Source: Bacteroidaceae bacterium
Lineage (GTDB): Bacteria > Bacteroidota > Bacteroidia > Bacteroidales > Bacteroidaceae
Reading direction: 5' to 3'
Length of the DNA: 49,535 nt
NCBI GenBank assembly: GCA_017559845.1
Contig: JAFYQQ010000042.1
Coordinates: 1-49,535 of the forward strand
The notes beneath the pieces were generated by a model that was not told the DNA's origin, made no database searches, and was given only the letters and a program-made list of their open reading frames with translations. This document shows positions 24,441 to 31,737 of the stretch, piece by piece. The position numbers and the translations under genes are program-made. Positions within the stretch are counted from its first letter, which is position 1, and every line of letters begins with the position of its first letter.

Positions 24441-24764
24441 ATGACTAAAGAAGAATTTGTATTGTTACAACAGCAACACCAACAGAGTGGCAAGAGTTTG
24501 AAGACGTTTCTTAAAGATGCTTACGCATCTATGTATTGCGTTCATCATCGCAAGGCATTGCATCGGCCAACGCAAGGCATTGAAATGCCCAACGCAATGC
24601 ATTGCATCCGTCATAGGAAAGCATTGCGTTGGATAAGGGGGAAAATCAGAGAAAAAAAGAATCGCCTTTACTTTGCCGATGAAAGGCGATTCATATGTCA
24701 ACGAAAGGCGATTCATCCGCATATGAAGCGCCTTTCGTTTTTTCCCTTCACCGGCCCAATGTAA
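24441..24764 (+). pseudogene. IS66 tnpA-like N-terminal stub running into repeat array
   Basis: The frame opens MTKEEFVLLQQQHQQSGKSL, the start pattern of the small IS66-family accessory protein TnpA, which is normally followed by a helix-turn-helix with YYWRKK-like residues. After about 28 codons it enters 22-bp repeats and the protein sequence becomes repetitive nonsense (HHRKAL, HRKALRW). The frame stays open to 24764 by chance. The tail is not credible protein. Confidence 0.55.
24549..24746. repeat. 22-bp-period array C (two core words in one phase)
   Basis: Units start every 22 bp from 24549: three units with core CGCAAGGCATTG or CGCAATGC (24549, 24571, 24593), one inverted (24615), one A-rich filler (24637), then units with core GAAAGGCG (24681, 24703) and its inverse CGCCTTT(C) (24659, 24725). 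The second word keeps the phase of the first (24659 minus 24549 is 5 x 22). Hairpins: CCAACGCAATGC 24589-24600 with 24621-24632; GAATCGCCTTT 24659-24669 with 24682-24692. Confidence 0.85.
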
Positions 24765-24886
24765 GAACACGTCCTACGCATCCGCTGCCCGAGAAATCAA
24801 AAATCACTAAAAGCATCAAATATTTTTAGCGGACACCAATATTTTAGAAAATATTACGAAGCACTACACATTTGTCGGATGAAAAA

Positions 24887-24922
24887 AAGGAGTGTGCCAT
24901 GATTTCTGACACACTCCTTCTT
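24887..24922 (-). terminator. Terminator of the GH89 gene
   Basis: The 10-bp stem AAGGAGTGTG / CACACTCCTT (24887-24896 with 24910-24919) is followed on the minus strand by a T-run. It lies 38 bp after the stop of the minus-strand gene. Confidence 0.85.
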
Positions 24923-24959
24923 TTGTCTATTCAATGTCTTGACTTCTTAAAGTACCATG

Positions 24960-27116
24960 TTACTGCTTTGAGAAGTATTTGTCATACAGCTCGCACGCAA
25001 CGTCCACTGCATTCTCTTCGGCAACCTTGGTGATGGTCTTGCTGCGGGTCCAGTTCTCTTCCCACTTGAACCACTCGGGCGAGGTAATGGTCTTGCCCTC
25101 TTCCAAAGCCTTGAAGAACATTACCCAACGTGCCAGATAGAAGTCATTGAGCATGCCTCCCCACTGACGGCTTGAGTAGTCATGCAGTCTTCCTTGCTCT
25201 GCACATTGCTCCGGTCCCCATACTGTAACCAGGGTACGGGCATTCCATTCCATCCAGTCGCGGTCTGCTTCTGTGGTTCCAGGCACCTCGTCGCAGATGC
25301 ATCTTGCAGAGTTGGTCCATTTCTCCAGTTTGAACAGGCCAACCTGTGACAGAAGACGGTTCAAATCGCCCAATATGCCAAGGAATGTGGTATATTGTGC
25401 TTTGAAAGCCGCCATGTCTTTCTTCTCGTAGCTGGCTGCAATGTCCTTGATGAGGTAGTAGGTGGAGTCGGTAAGTGTCTGGCGCACCACATCGGCAATA
25501 TCGTGCTGATAGTTAGGACAGTCCTTGAAGCGCTCTTTTTCCTTGAGCATTTCGGTTGCTGCTTCGCGCACCTTGTTTATGTCGTGATAGATTTTGCATG
25601 TACCCCAACCAGAAACACGCTTCACATCCAGCGAGGGGCGGGCACAGATTACGGCCTCGATATCCTGAGAGGGAGTGGGGCAGTTCAGTACAGACTTGGC
25701 CAGGATGTCCCAACCCTTCTCCATTGCCTCGCTCTTCTCTCCATAGCGTGCCTCTGCGTATCTCTTGATCCAATCTTTGCCTTCCTCTCTTTTCATCCAA
25801 GGAAGTTCGAACAACAGGTCATAAAGAATAGGGCTTGTCTCCAGACCCTCGGGTGTGGCACCCAATCCCTTTGCGCCTTCGGGGTATTTTTCCAACGCAT
25901 TGTAATAGTTGGACAGCAAGGGTTCAAAACGTCCGTGCATACCGGTCTTGCCGCCAAAGTTGTGCAGCATACACCACAGGAAGTCATGTCCGTCAAATCC
26001 GTTCTTTTCCCATCTTGACAGACCGTCAGCATAAAGGTCGAGCACAACGAATCCGCCCTTGGGAATGGTGTCCAGCGCCTCTTTTCTTGGGTTGTCGCCC
26101 CAGCTCTGAATCACCCACTTTGACTCGGGCGAATGTTTCTGCATCTCTGCATACATGGTGTAGTATGCCTCCTTCAGGTTTACGCCCTTTGTGCGTCCGC
26201 CCTCGTGGAAGGGGTCCATGCTGTAGTATTTGGCCTTTCCCATCACCTTTTCCAGGTTCTTGTAGTAGAGTTGGGCGATCTCGGCATATCTCTTATCCGT
26301 AGGCATCAGGAAGGCGGGTCTGCGGAATCCAGAACACCAGTTGCCCTGGTCCAAAGCATTCACGCCCATCTTCTCGGCTGCATTGCTGGGAAGGATGTTA
26401 CCGTAGCCGGGCAACACCGGTTCCATGCCAAGTTCTCTCATTCGTCCCAGGATGAATTTGCACAATTGCTCTTGTCTTTCATACCACCAGTCCGGATTGG
26501 GACCGCCCCAACCCTCAAGGTTGCTCATGAGCCACCAAGCCTGGAATCCAGGGCCGGCAACAAACTTGTCAATGTCCTCTCTTGTGTAGCCCGCCTCTGT
26601 CAGTACGTTCTTCCACACCACATCCATGCCCACTGCGGCAAGGGGCAGATTGATGCCGTGCAGAGCCATCCAGTCAATTTCCTGCTCCCAACGTTCTTTT
26701 GTCCAGAAGGCCATGGAATAGGAATAGGTGCAGTAGTTGAGGTAATACCTGTAGTCCGCGCTACATTCGCGGCGTTCAGTACCTTCGGGTACGGGGAACT
26801 CCACTCCGGAAAGATCTGTTGTGAGGTTGTTCCATGACAGGTTTACGTGTACATAATGGTTCAGATACCATCCGATACCGGTTGTAAGCGCGCTCAACGA
26901 ACTTCCCTGAATAAAGGGCTTTCCGTCTTTAGAACTGATTTCAAACACATCCGTCCCGTCTTCGGAAAGGGAAGTTTTCACTTGCGTTTCAATGCGTTCT
27001 GATGTGCCTTCTCCACCGATTCTGTCGAGAAGTGCCGAAACCTGTGCCGGATTTTTAGGGGCACATGACATAAGGGCAAATACTATTGCCATCATGAAAG
27101 GTAGGAATTTCTTCAT
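24960..27116 (-). CDS. Alpha-N-acetylglucosaminidase, GH89 (NAGLU family) lipoprotein
   Basis: A 718-residue lipoprotein (lipobox ALMSC) of the NAGLU family, which removes terminal alpha-linked GlcNAc, for example from mucin O-glycans or heparan fragments. After a small N-terminal alpha/beta domain comes the catalytic barrel: RRECSADYRYYLNYCTYSYS, WEQEIDWMALHGINLPLAAVG, FQAWWLMSNLEGWGGP, EPVLPGYGN, YYSMDPFHEGG with a catalytic-type Glu, and WVIQSWGDNPR. A C-terminal helical domain follows. I start at the ATG at 27116, which begins a proper signal peptide (KKFLPFMMAIVFALMSC), not at 27146. A minus-strand TACTTTTG (27164-27171) is a likely -7 box. It is a single-gene unit. Confidence 0.93.
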   Translation of the reverse strand: MKKFLPFMMAIVFALMSCAPKNPAQVSALLDRIGGEGTSERIETQVKTSLSEDGTDVFEISSKDGKPFIQGSSLSALTTGIGWYLNHYVHVNLSWNNLTTDLSGVEFPVPEGTERRECSADYRYYLNYCTYSYSMAFWTKERWEQEIDWMALHGINLPLAAVGMDVVWKNVLTEAGYTREDIDKFVAGPGFQAWWLMSNLEGWGGPNPDWWYERQEQLCKFILGRMRELGMEPVLPGYGNILPSNAAEKMGVNALDQGNWCSGFRRPAFLMPTDKRYAEIAQLYYKNLEKVMGKAKYYSMDPFHEGGRTKGVNLKEAYYTMYAEMQKHSPESKWVIQSWGDNPRKEALDTIPKGGFVVLDLYADGLSRWEKNGFDGHDFLWCMLHNFGGKTGMHGRFEPLLSNYYNALEKYPEGAKGLGATPEGLETSPILYDLLFELPWMKREEGKDWIKRYAEARYGEKSEAMEKGWDILAKSVLNCPTPSQDIEAVICARPSLDVKRVSGWGTCKIYHDINKVREAATEMLKEKERFKDCPNYQHDIADVVRQTLTDSTYYLIKDIAASYEKKDMAAFKAQYTTFLGILGDLNRLLSQVGLFKLEKWTNSARCICDEVPGTTEADRDWMEWNARTLVTVWGPEQCAEQGRLHDYSSRQWGGMLNDFYLARWVMFFKALEEGKTITSPEWFKWEENWTRSKTITKVAEENAVDVACELYDKYFSKQ

Positions 27117-27163
27117 GCTGATTGTTTTTCTTAACATTTTGAACAATTAAAATTTACAATATA

Positions 27164-27171
27164 CAAAAGTA
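27164..27171 (-). promoter_or_regulatory. -7 box of the GH89 gene
   Basis: TACTTTTG on the minus strand, 47 bp before the chosen start codon. No clear -33 element is seen. Confidence 0.4.
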
Positions 27172-27311
27172 CCTACTTTTCCGCAAAGATGAAGCTTTTA
27201 TCCCATAAAAAAGTGATAAGGTTCAGATTTTATAAACACGTGACACAATAAGGCGCAGAAACTAAACAGCAACTGCACCTTAATCTGTCAGACGCCTGAC
27301 AAACACGATAT

Positions 27312-27611
27312 CTACTTCTCGTAATCCTTTGCGCGTTTGGGGTTCATGGGGAACCAGCCTTTTTTTACGCGGTTGTGCTGAGTGCGCACTTCGCCAATGC
27401 TCCAGAAGGATGAGAACGCCACAACGCCAAGGATGATGCTGGCATAGGTGTTTTGGGCATAAAGGCTTAAAAGGGTGAAGACGATTCCAGCCAAAAGGAA
27501 CGCCCACCAGATGCGTTTGCCGAAATGGTATTCGGCCTTGATGACAAGGGGGTGGAAGAGGCCGATTGTGAGAAAGGTGGCCATTCCGATGATGAGTCCG
27601 ATATAGTTCAT
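27312..27611 (-). CDS. DUF4491 membrane protein
   Basis: A 99-residue inner-membrane protein. Three hydrophobic segments are visible: about 3-25 (YIGLIIGMATFLTIGLFHPLV), about 34-52 (IWWAFLLAGIVFTLLSLYA) and about 56-72. The tail HNRVKKGWFPMNPKRA is characteristic of DUF4491, a small conserved Bacteroidetes/Firmicutes family of unknown function. It is the last gene of the minus-strand operon and lies 33 bp after the zinc-ribbon gene. The short gap consists of heptamer repeats. Confidence 0.88.
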   Translation of the reverse strand: MNYIGLIIGMATFLTIGLFHPLVIKAEYHFGKRIWWAFLLAGIVFTLLSLYAQNTYASIILGVVAFSSFWSIGEVRTQHNRVKKGWFPMNPKRAKDYEK

Positions 27612-27614
27612 TTT

Positions 27615-27642
27615 GAGTTGTGGGCTATGAGTTATGAGCTGT
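27615..27642. repeat. Heptamer array between DUF4491 and the zinc-ribbon gene
   Basis: Four 7-bp units in register (GAGTTGT, GGGCTAT, GAGTTAT, GAGCTGT) fill the intercistronic gap. The layout is the same as at 11-152. Confidence 0.6.
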
Positions 27643-27644
27643 GG

Positions 27645-28784
27645 CTACTCGTTGCTGTTTTTGTTCTCTTTCAAGTCTATCATTACCATCTTGTATTTGC
27701 CGTTGAGCAGGCAGGTGGCAGTGTATTGTTTCTCTTTTGTTTTCTGCTTTCCGCTTTTGTAGGTGATGATTTCTTCAACGGTGCATTCTGCACGGAAGCC
27801 CGTGGTGTTGTCATAGAGCTTTTCGCGTGATTTTGTTACGGGCGTGCCGACAAGGTATTTCAGCGTGGCCACATTCTTGGTTTTCTTGGCGTTGATGAAC
27901 TTCAGCACGTGCTGGGCCGTTGCTTTTGATGTTCCGCAGAATGACTGCATGGGCTCGGCAATTGATTCGCTGATGCTTCCCTTGTCGCCCTTGGTAAGCG
28001 TCTGTGAGAAAAACTCATTGATGGTGTTGTCAATCAAGTCGTTCTCTTCAACGGTTGTTTTTTTATGGTCGAGCTGTTTTTTGAAATCAACGGCCTCGCT
28101 TGTGTACATTCCTTCGGGGTGTTCTTCCAGATATTGGTTGATGGCCTGTTCGGTCCCTGTTTCAGAGGCTTGCGCCCAGTCTATGGAGTCGATGAGTTGC
28201 AGGCACTTGCGCGAATTCAGCGAGCCGGGATAGGTTTCAAGGAATTTGGTGAGGTCGGCTTTGGTTCCGCCTTGCAGGGTCTTGGTCCATGCCATGCTTT
28301 CGTCTGTGAGTGCCTGCAGGCGTTTTTCCACTTCATCCCGATAGATGCTTTGGGGATAGTCTGCAAGGTATTGGCGGTAGAAGTCGGGGTTGGTGAGCGG
28401 GGCCAGTTCCTCGAAGCGTTTCTTCTCTTCCATGCGGTAGGTGTATTCTGTGTAGTATTGGAACCCCACATAGCCGCCTCCGCCCAGAAGGGCGATACAT
28501 GCCATTGCAACCAGGATTTTCCAGATGGGGGATTTCTTCTTTTCTTCTGGGTGGATGTCAATGGTATCCTCTTCCGCCTGTTCGGCGCGGAGTTCCTCCT
28601 CTTCTTCGGTTTCTTCTTCTTCTTTATAGTCGCAATAGGGACATTGCTCTTCTGTCTTGAGATAGTATGTGCCGCATTGTGAACAGTGTATCAGATTGCC
28701 CATTATGGCCACGCCACACTGGGGGCATGTGCCGGCCATTGTGGATACTGTACTCCCGCATTCGGGACATTTGATCATGCTCAT
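27645..28784 (-). CDS. Double zinc-ribbon membrane protein
   Basis: A 379-residue protein. Two zinc ribbons lie at the N-terminus (CPECG..CPQCG at about 5-25; CSQCG..CPYC at about 34-52). A very acidic Glu run (about 55-78) and a transmembrane helix (about 89-112, ILVAMACIALLGGGGYVGF) follow. The extracytoplasmic region is mostly helical (TPR-like, with PQSIYRDEVEKRLQAL-type repeats), and a final NTF2-like domain starts near residue 275. A cytoplasmic zinc-ribbon plus outer domain suggests a sensor or scaffold, but no function is established. Start at 28784 gives an ATGA overlap with tilS; the ATG at 28778 is also possible. Confidence 0.8.
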   Translation of the reverse strand: MSMIKCPECGSTVSTMAGTCPQCGVAIMGNLIHCSQCGTYYLKTEEQCPYCDYKEEEETEEEEELRAEQAEEDTIDIHPEEKKKSPIWKILVAMACIALLGGGGYVGFQYYTEYTYRMEEKKRFEELAPLTNPDFYRQYLADYPQSIYRDEVEKRLQALTDESMAWTKTLQGGTKADLTKFLETYPGSLNSRKCLQLIDSIDWAQASETGTEQAINQYLEEHPEGMYTSEAVDFKKQLDHKKTTVEENDLIDNTINEFFSQTLTKGDKGSISESIAEPMQSFCGTSKATAQHVLKFINAKKTKNVATLKYLVGTPVTKSREKLYDNTTGFRAECTVEEIITYKSGKQKTKEKQYTATCLLNGKYKMVMIDLKENKNSNE

Positions 28785-30058
28785 TGTTCTGGTTGATTCT
28801 TCTTGATTCTTAATTGGATTATTCTTTTGGTTTGTGGGGTTACACGGAAACGGTTGTCGGAACGCAGCCCGATGACCCATACAATGTCGTTCCCGTGGCA
28901 AAGCACCCATTGCCGTTCTTTCTGGAAACGTGACAGCTTTTGGTTGGTGAGAAAGTCGCTCAACAGCTTGCGGCCCTTCATGCCAAAGGGGACAAACCAG
29001 TCGGCGTTCTGTACCTTTCGGATGACAAGGGGGGCGGTGATGAGGTCTGCGTCCACATAGGCAAACTCTGCGCCAGTGGGGCCGATTTCACTTGTTTCGT
29101 TCATCTCTATTACAGGCTTGTCCGTCTCGTCCTGTTTCTCATCCAGCAGCAGGTGTGCGCGGTCTCTGAGCAGACGGTGGGTTGGGCTTTCCCATATTTT
29201 TCCGGCCTGTCCGGAGATGTGATGTTGGATGTCGGAAAGCTGTGAGGCGTTGAATCCGCAGGGATGCAGCCACTCATGAAGGAGGGTGGTGGGGCATCCG
29301 TTCTGTCGGTAGGCTTCAATGTTGAGCCTGTCATCTTTGAAGCCGCACAAGGTCATGGCCTCATTGACTCCTTTAATATAATAGGGTAGGGAATTGCCCA
29401 CGTTTTGTGCGGCACGCCACAAAGTTTGCCTTGCTGCCGGTTGGAGCTGTTCAAGCAGCGGCATCACTTCCAGCCTGATGCGGTTTCGGAGCACGTCGTG
29501 CTGGAGGTTGGTGCTGTCGGTCACATAGGCAAGGTGGTGGAGGCGGAGGTATTTTTCGATGTCCTTTCTGCTGACACACAACAATGGTCTTACGACGCTG
29601 TTGTGTTGGGGGTGCATGCCTGCCAATCCGCGCAGTCCGGTGCCGCGCAAAAGGTTCAGCAGGAGGGTTTCCGCCTGGTCGTCCATGTGATGGCCTACGG
29701 CTATGGCCTGGGCCTTCTGGGCTTCCATTTGTTCCCGGAACCATTGGTAGCGCAATTCTCGCGCCGCCATTTCAATGCTGATGCCGTGGCTTTTGGCGTA
29801 GTCGGCTGTGTGGAAATGTGTGACGCCCAGACTCACTCCGAATTGCTGGCACAGCTTTTCTACGAATTGCTGGTCGGCGTCTGACTCTTCTCCTCTGAGG
29901 TGGAAATTGCAGTGCAATGCCGAAACCGGATAGCCGAGGGCATGAAGCAGATGGAGCAGCGCCACGGAATCCGCTCCGCCGCTTACAGCCACCAGCACCG
30001 TTCCGTTGGGTTCCAACAGGTGGTGTTGCTTGATGAAGGCGGCTACACGTTCTCTCAC
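28781..30058 (-). CDS. tilS: tRNA(Ile)-lysidine synthetase
   Basis: A 425-residue enzyme that converts C34 of tRNA-Ile(CAU) to lysidine with ATP and lysine, which lets it read AUA. The PP-loop motif AVSGGADSVALLHLL (SGGADS at about 26-31) is clear, as are AVGHHMDDQAETLLLNLLRGTGLRGLAGM and the RNRIRLEVMPLL region. A C-terminal TilS domain of about 75 residues (GRKLLSDFLTNQK) completes the fold. The start overlaps the stop of the TPR gene by 4 nt (ATGA). Confidence 0.96.
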   Translation of the reverse strand: MRERVAAFIKQHHLLEPNGTVLVAVSGGADSVALLHLLHALGYPVSALHCNFHLRGEESDADQQFVEKLCQQFGVSLGVTHFHTADYAKSHGISIEMAARELRYQWFREQMEAQKAQAIAVGHHMDDQAETLLLNLLRGTGLRGLAGMHPQHNSVVRPLLCVSRKDIEKYLRLHHLAYVTDSTNLQHDVLRNRIRLEVMPLLEQLQPAARQTLWRAAQNVGNSLPYYIKGVNEAMTLCGFKDDRLNIEAYRQNGCPTTLLHEWLHPCGFNASQLSDIQHHISGQAGKIWESPTHRLLRDRAHLLLDEKQDETDKPVIEMNETSEIGPTGAEFAYVDADLITAPLVIRKVQNADWFVPFGMKGRKLLSDFLTNQKLSRFQKERQWVLCHGNDIVWVIGLRSDNRFRVTPQTKRIIQLRIKKNQPEQ

Positions 30059-31737
30059 TTGATGTTGTTTAAAAGCTCTTTTGAAATGCTGTCGCCCAGC
30101 TCAACCGCTTTTTGCAGGTTCTTGCATGCCTCTTGCTTGTTCCCTTTCTTGTCATGGCACACACCCAATATGCGGTAGGCGTCTGCAAACTTGTTGTCAA
30201 GGTTTATGGCGGCCTGTGCCGCGCCGATGGCGTCGTCAATCATGTTGAGCCTGTAGCAGATGGCTGCAAGTTCTGCCCTGAAGATTGGTTCGGCGGGGTT
30301 GAGGCGGATGGCCTTGTCAATGTCGTTGAGTGCGGTGGGATACATGCGGCATTGCATGGCCAGTTGTTCGCGCTGGTAATAGAACTCGGCCGTAAGTATT
30401 CCGCTATAGAGCCCTTCGTAGATGATAAGGTCTGCAATGGCCTGACGGGGCTTTCCAGCCTTGGCGTAGTTGTTTCCGCGCATAAGCAGAATGGGTGCGG
30501 CCTCGGCAGGGTAGGGCTTGGAATAACAGTTCAGCGCGCTGTCTTGCAAGGTGATGATGGCGTTCAGATTGCTTCCGTCTTCCATCTGCTGGCATTGGGC
30601 GGCATAGAGGAAGAGGTCGGGATTGCGAAGGTTTGTCTTGGTCAGTGCGACATAGATTTCCTTGGCTTCCGCATAGCGTTTCAGCGCATACAGGCAGTCG
30701 GCCTGTACCTTTTTATAGATGGGCATGTCCTTGGCGGCGGAAGCGGCTTGGGCCTGTGCAAGCGCCTGTTCCATGGTCCACTCGCCATGTACTTTATACG
30801 AGGGGTCGAGATTCAGTGTGTAAAGGGTCTTAGCCCACGAATAGTGCACTTCATCCTTGTTGGCATTGTTCAGCTCGAGCGCCTGCTTGTAGCTTTGTTC
30901 CGCCTTGTCGTATTCCTTCTGCCCGGCCAGCATCTCTGCCTTGAGGACATAGCCCTGCAGGCTGTCGGGGTAGGCAGAAAGGAAATCTTCAATGTATTGC
31001 TTGTAGTCGTTGCTGTCCTTGGGGCCGGACAGGAAGATGAAGGTTGCGGCATCCTGCGCATTGGAGGGCAATGCCTTGGGAATCTGGATGGCTTTTAGGT
31101 CGGCATTTGTGGCGTCAAGCGGACTGATGGCAAGCTGTGCGGCATAAGAGGCGTCCATGACAAATGACTGTCCGCCTTCTTTTACAGACATCTGCAACAG
31201 ACCGACCAGTTTGCCGGCTTCGTTCAGTACGGGGCAGTTTGCAAGGCGTTCGTTGTGCGCCTTTGCCAGTGTGTAGTAATGGAACGAGTCCTTGAACAGT
31301 TCTTCCTTGACGATGGTGTCGGGCGTACAGGGGACAGACTTGTCCGCCTTGGCTGTGGGCAGCACATAAAGCAGTTTTCCTTTGGACACAATCGTGGTGT
31401 CGGTTGTCAGGTAACCGGCTTTGGTCTTGTTCTTTGTGACGGAAAGCTTCGCCACATTGTACATGCTGTTGGCTCCCTTGATGCGATGAACGGGGTGCTC
31501 AATGCCGTTGAAATCGATAACGGTGGCTTTCACCGCTCCTTTCAGAATGTCATATTCTGTCAGAACCGTGCCTTCTTCATCAATGAACGCCCCTTGCGAT
31601 TCTTTAGGGGTTCCTTCCTTGTCAAAGGCGATGACGGTAACTTGTGCCTTGCGGGCGTTCTTGAGCCATTTGGGCGGTTTTGCATTTGTGCAAATTGCAC
31701 AAGCAAAGGCAATAAGGGCTATCAATGTCTTTTTCAT
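30055..31737 (-). CDS. Exported TPR protein with inactive trypsin-like domain
   Basis: A 560-residue protein with a signal peptide (about 1-19, ending NAK). Residues about 30-215 follow a trypsin/HtrA-like fold (VTVIAFDKEGTPKESQGAFI, then EEGTVLTEYDIL). The catalytic His position reads Asp (TEYDIL where LTNYHVL is usual), and the GNSGGP-like site reads LANCPVLNEAG, so the Ser is lost. Residues about 240-560 are tetratricopeptide repeats (YDKAEQSYKQALELN, RYAEAKEIYVAL, YPTALNDIDKAIRLNP, NKQEACKNLQKAVELG). It is probably a periplasmic scaffold rather than a protease. It overlaps recN and tilS by 4 nt each. Confidence 0.85.
   Translation of the reverse strand: MKKTLIALIAFACAICTNAKPPKWLKNARKAQVTVIAFDKEGTPKESQGAFIDEEGTVLTEYDILKGAVKATVIDFNGIEHPVHRIKGANSMYNVAKLSVTKNKTKAGYLTTDTTIVSKGKLLYVLPTAKADKSVPCTPDTIVKEELFKDSFHYYTLAKAHNERLANCPVLNEAGKLVGLLQMSVKEGGQSFVMDASYAAQLAISPLDATNADLKAIQIPKALPSNAQDAATFIFLSGPKDSNDYKQYIEDFLSAYPDSLQGYVLKAEMLAGQKEYDKAEQSYKQALELNNANKDEVHYSWAKTLYTLNLDPSYKVHGEWTMEQALAQAQAASAAKDMPIYKKVQADCLYALKRYAEAKEIYVALTKTNLRNPDLFLYAAQCQQMEDGSNLNAIITLQDSALNCYSKPYPAEAAPILLMRGNNYAKAGKPRQAIADLIIYEGLYSGILTAEFYYQREQLAMQCRMYPTALNDIDKAIRLNPAEPIFRAELAAICYRLNMIDDAIGAAQAAINLDNKFADAYRILGVCHDKKGNKQEACKNLQKAVELGDSISKELLNNIK

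Noticed and set aside
23673..24746. 22-bp arrays as CRISPR or as coding repeats
   Set aside because: Units are only 22 bp with the repeated word covering half or more, there are no unique spacers, and 22 is not a multiple of three.
24402..24764. 120-residue protein starting at 24402
   Set aside because: The start lies inside the -7 box region and the second half is translated repeat. Only the part from 24441 resembles a real (IS66 tnpA) start.
27287..27300. Terminator GTCAG/CTGAC after DUF4491
   Set aside because: The stem is only 5 bp and no T-run follows on the minus strand, so it is too weak to list.
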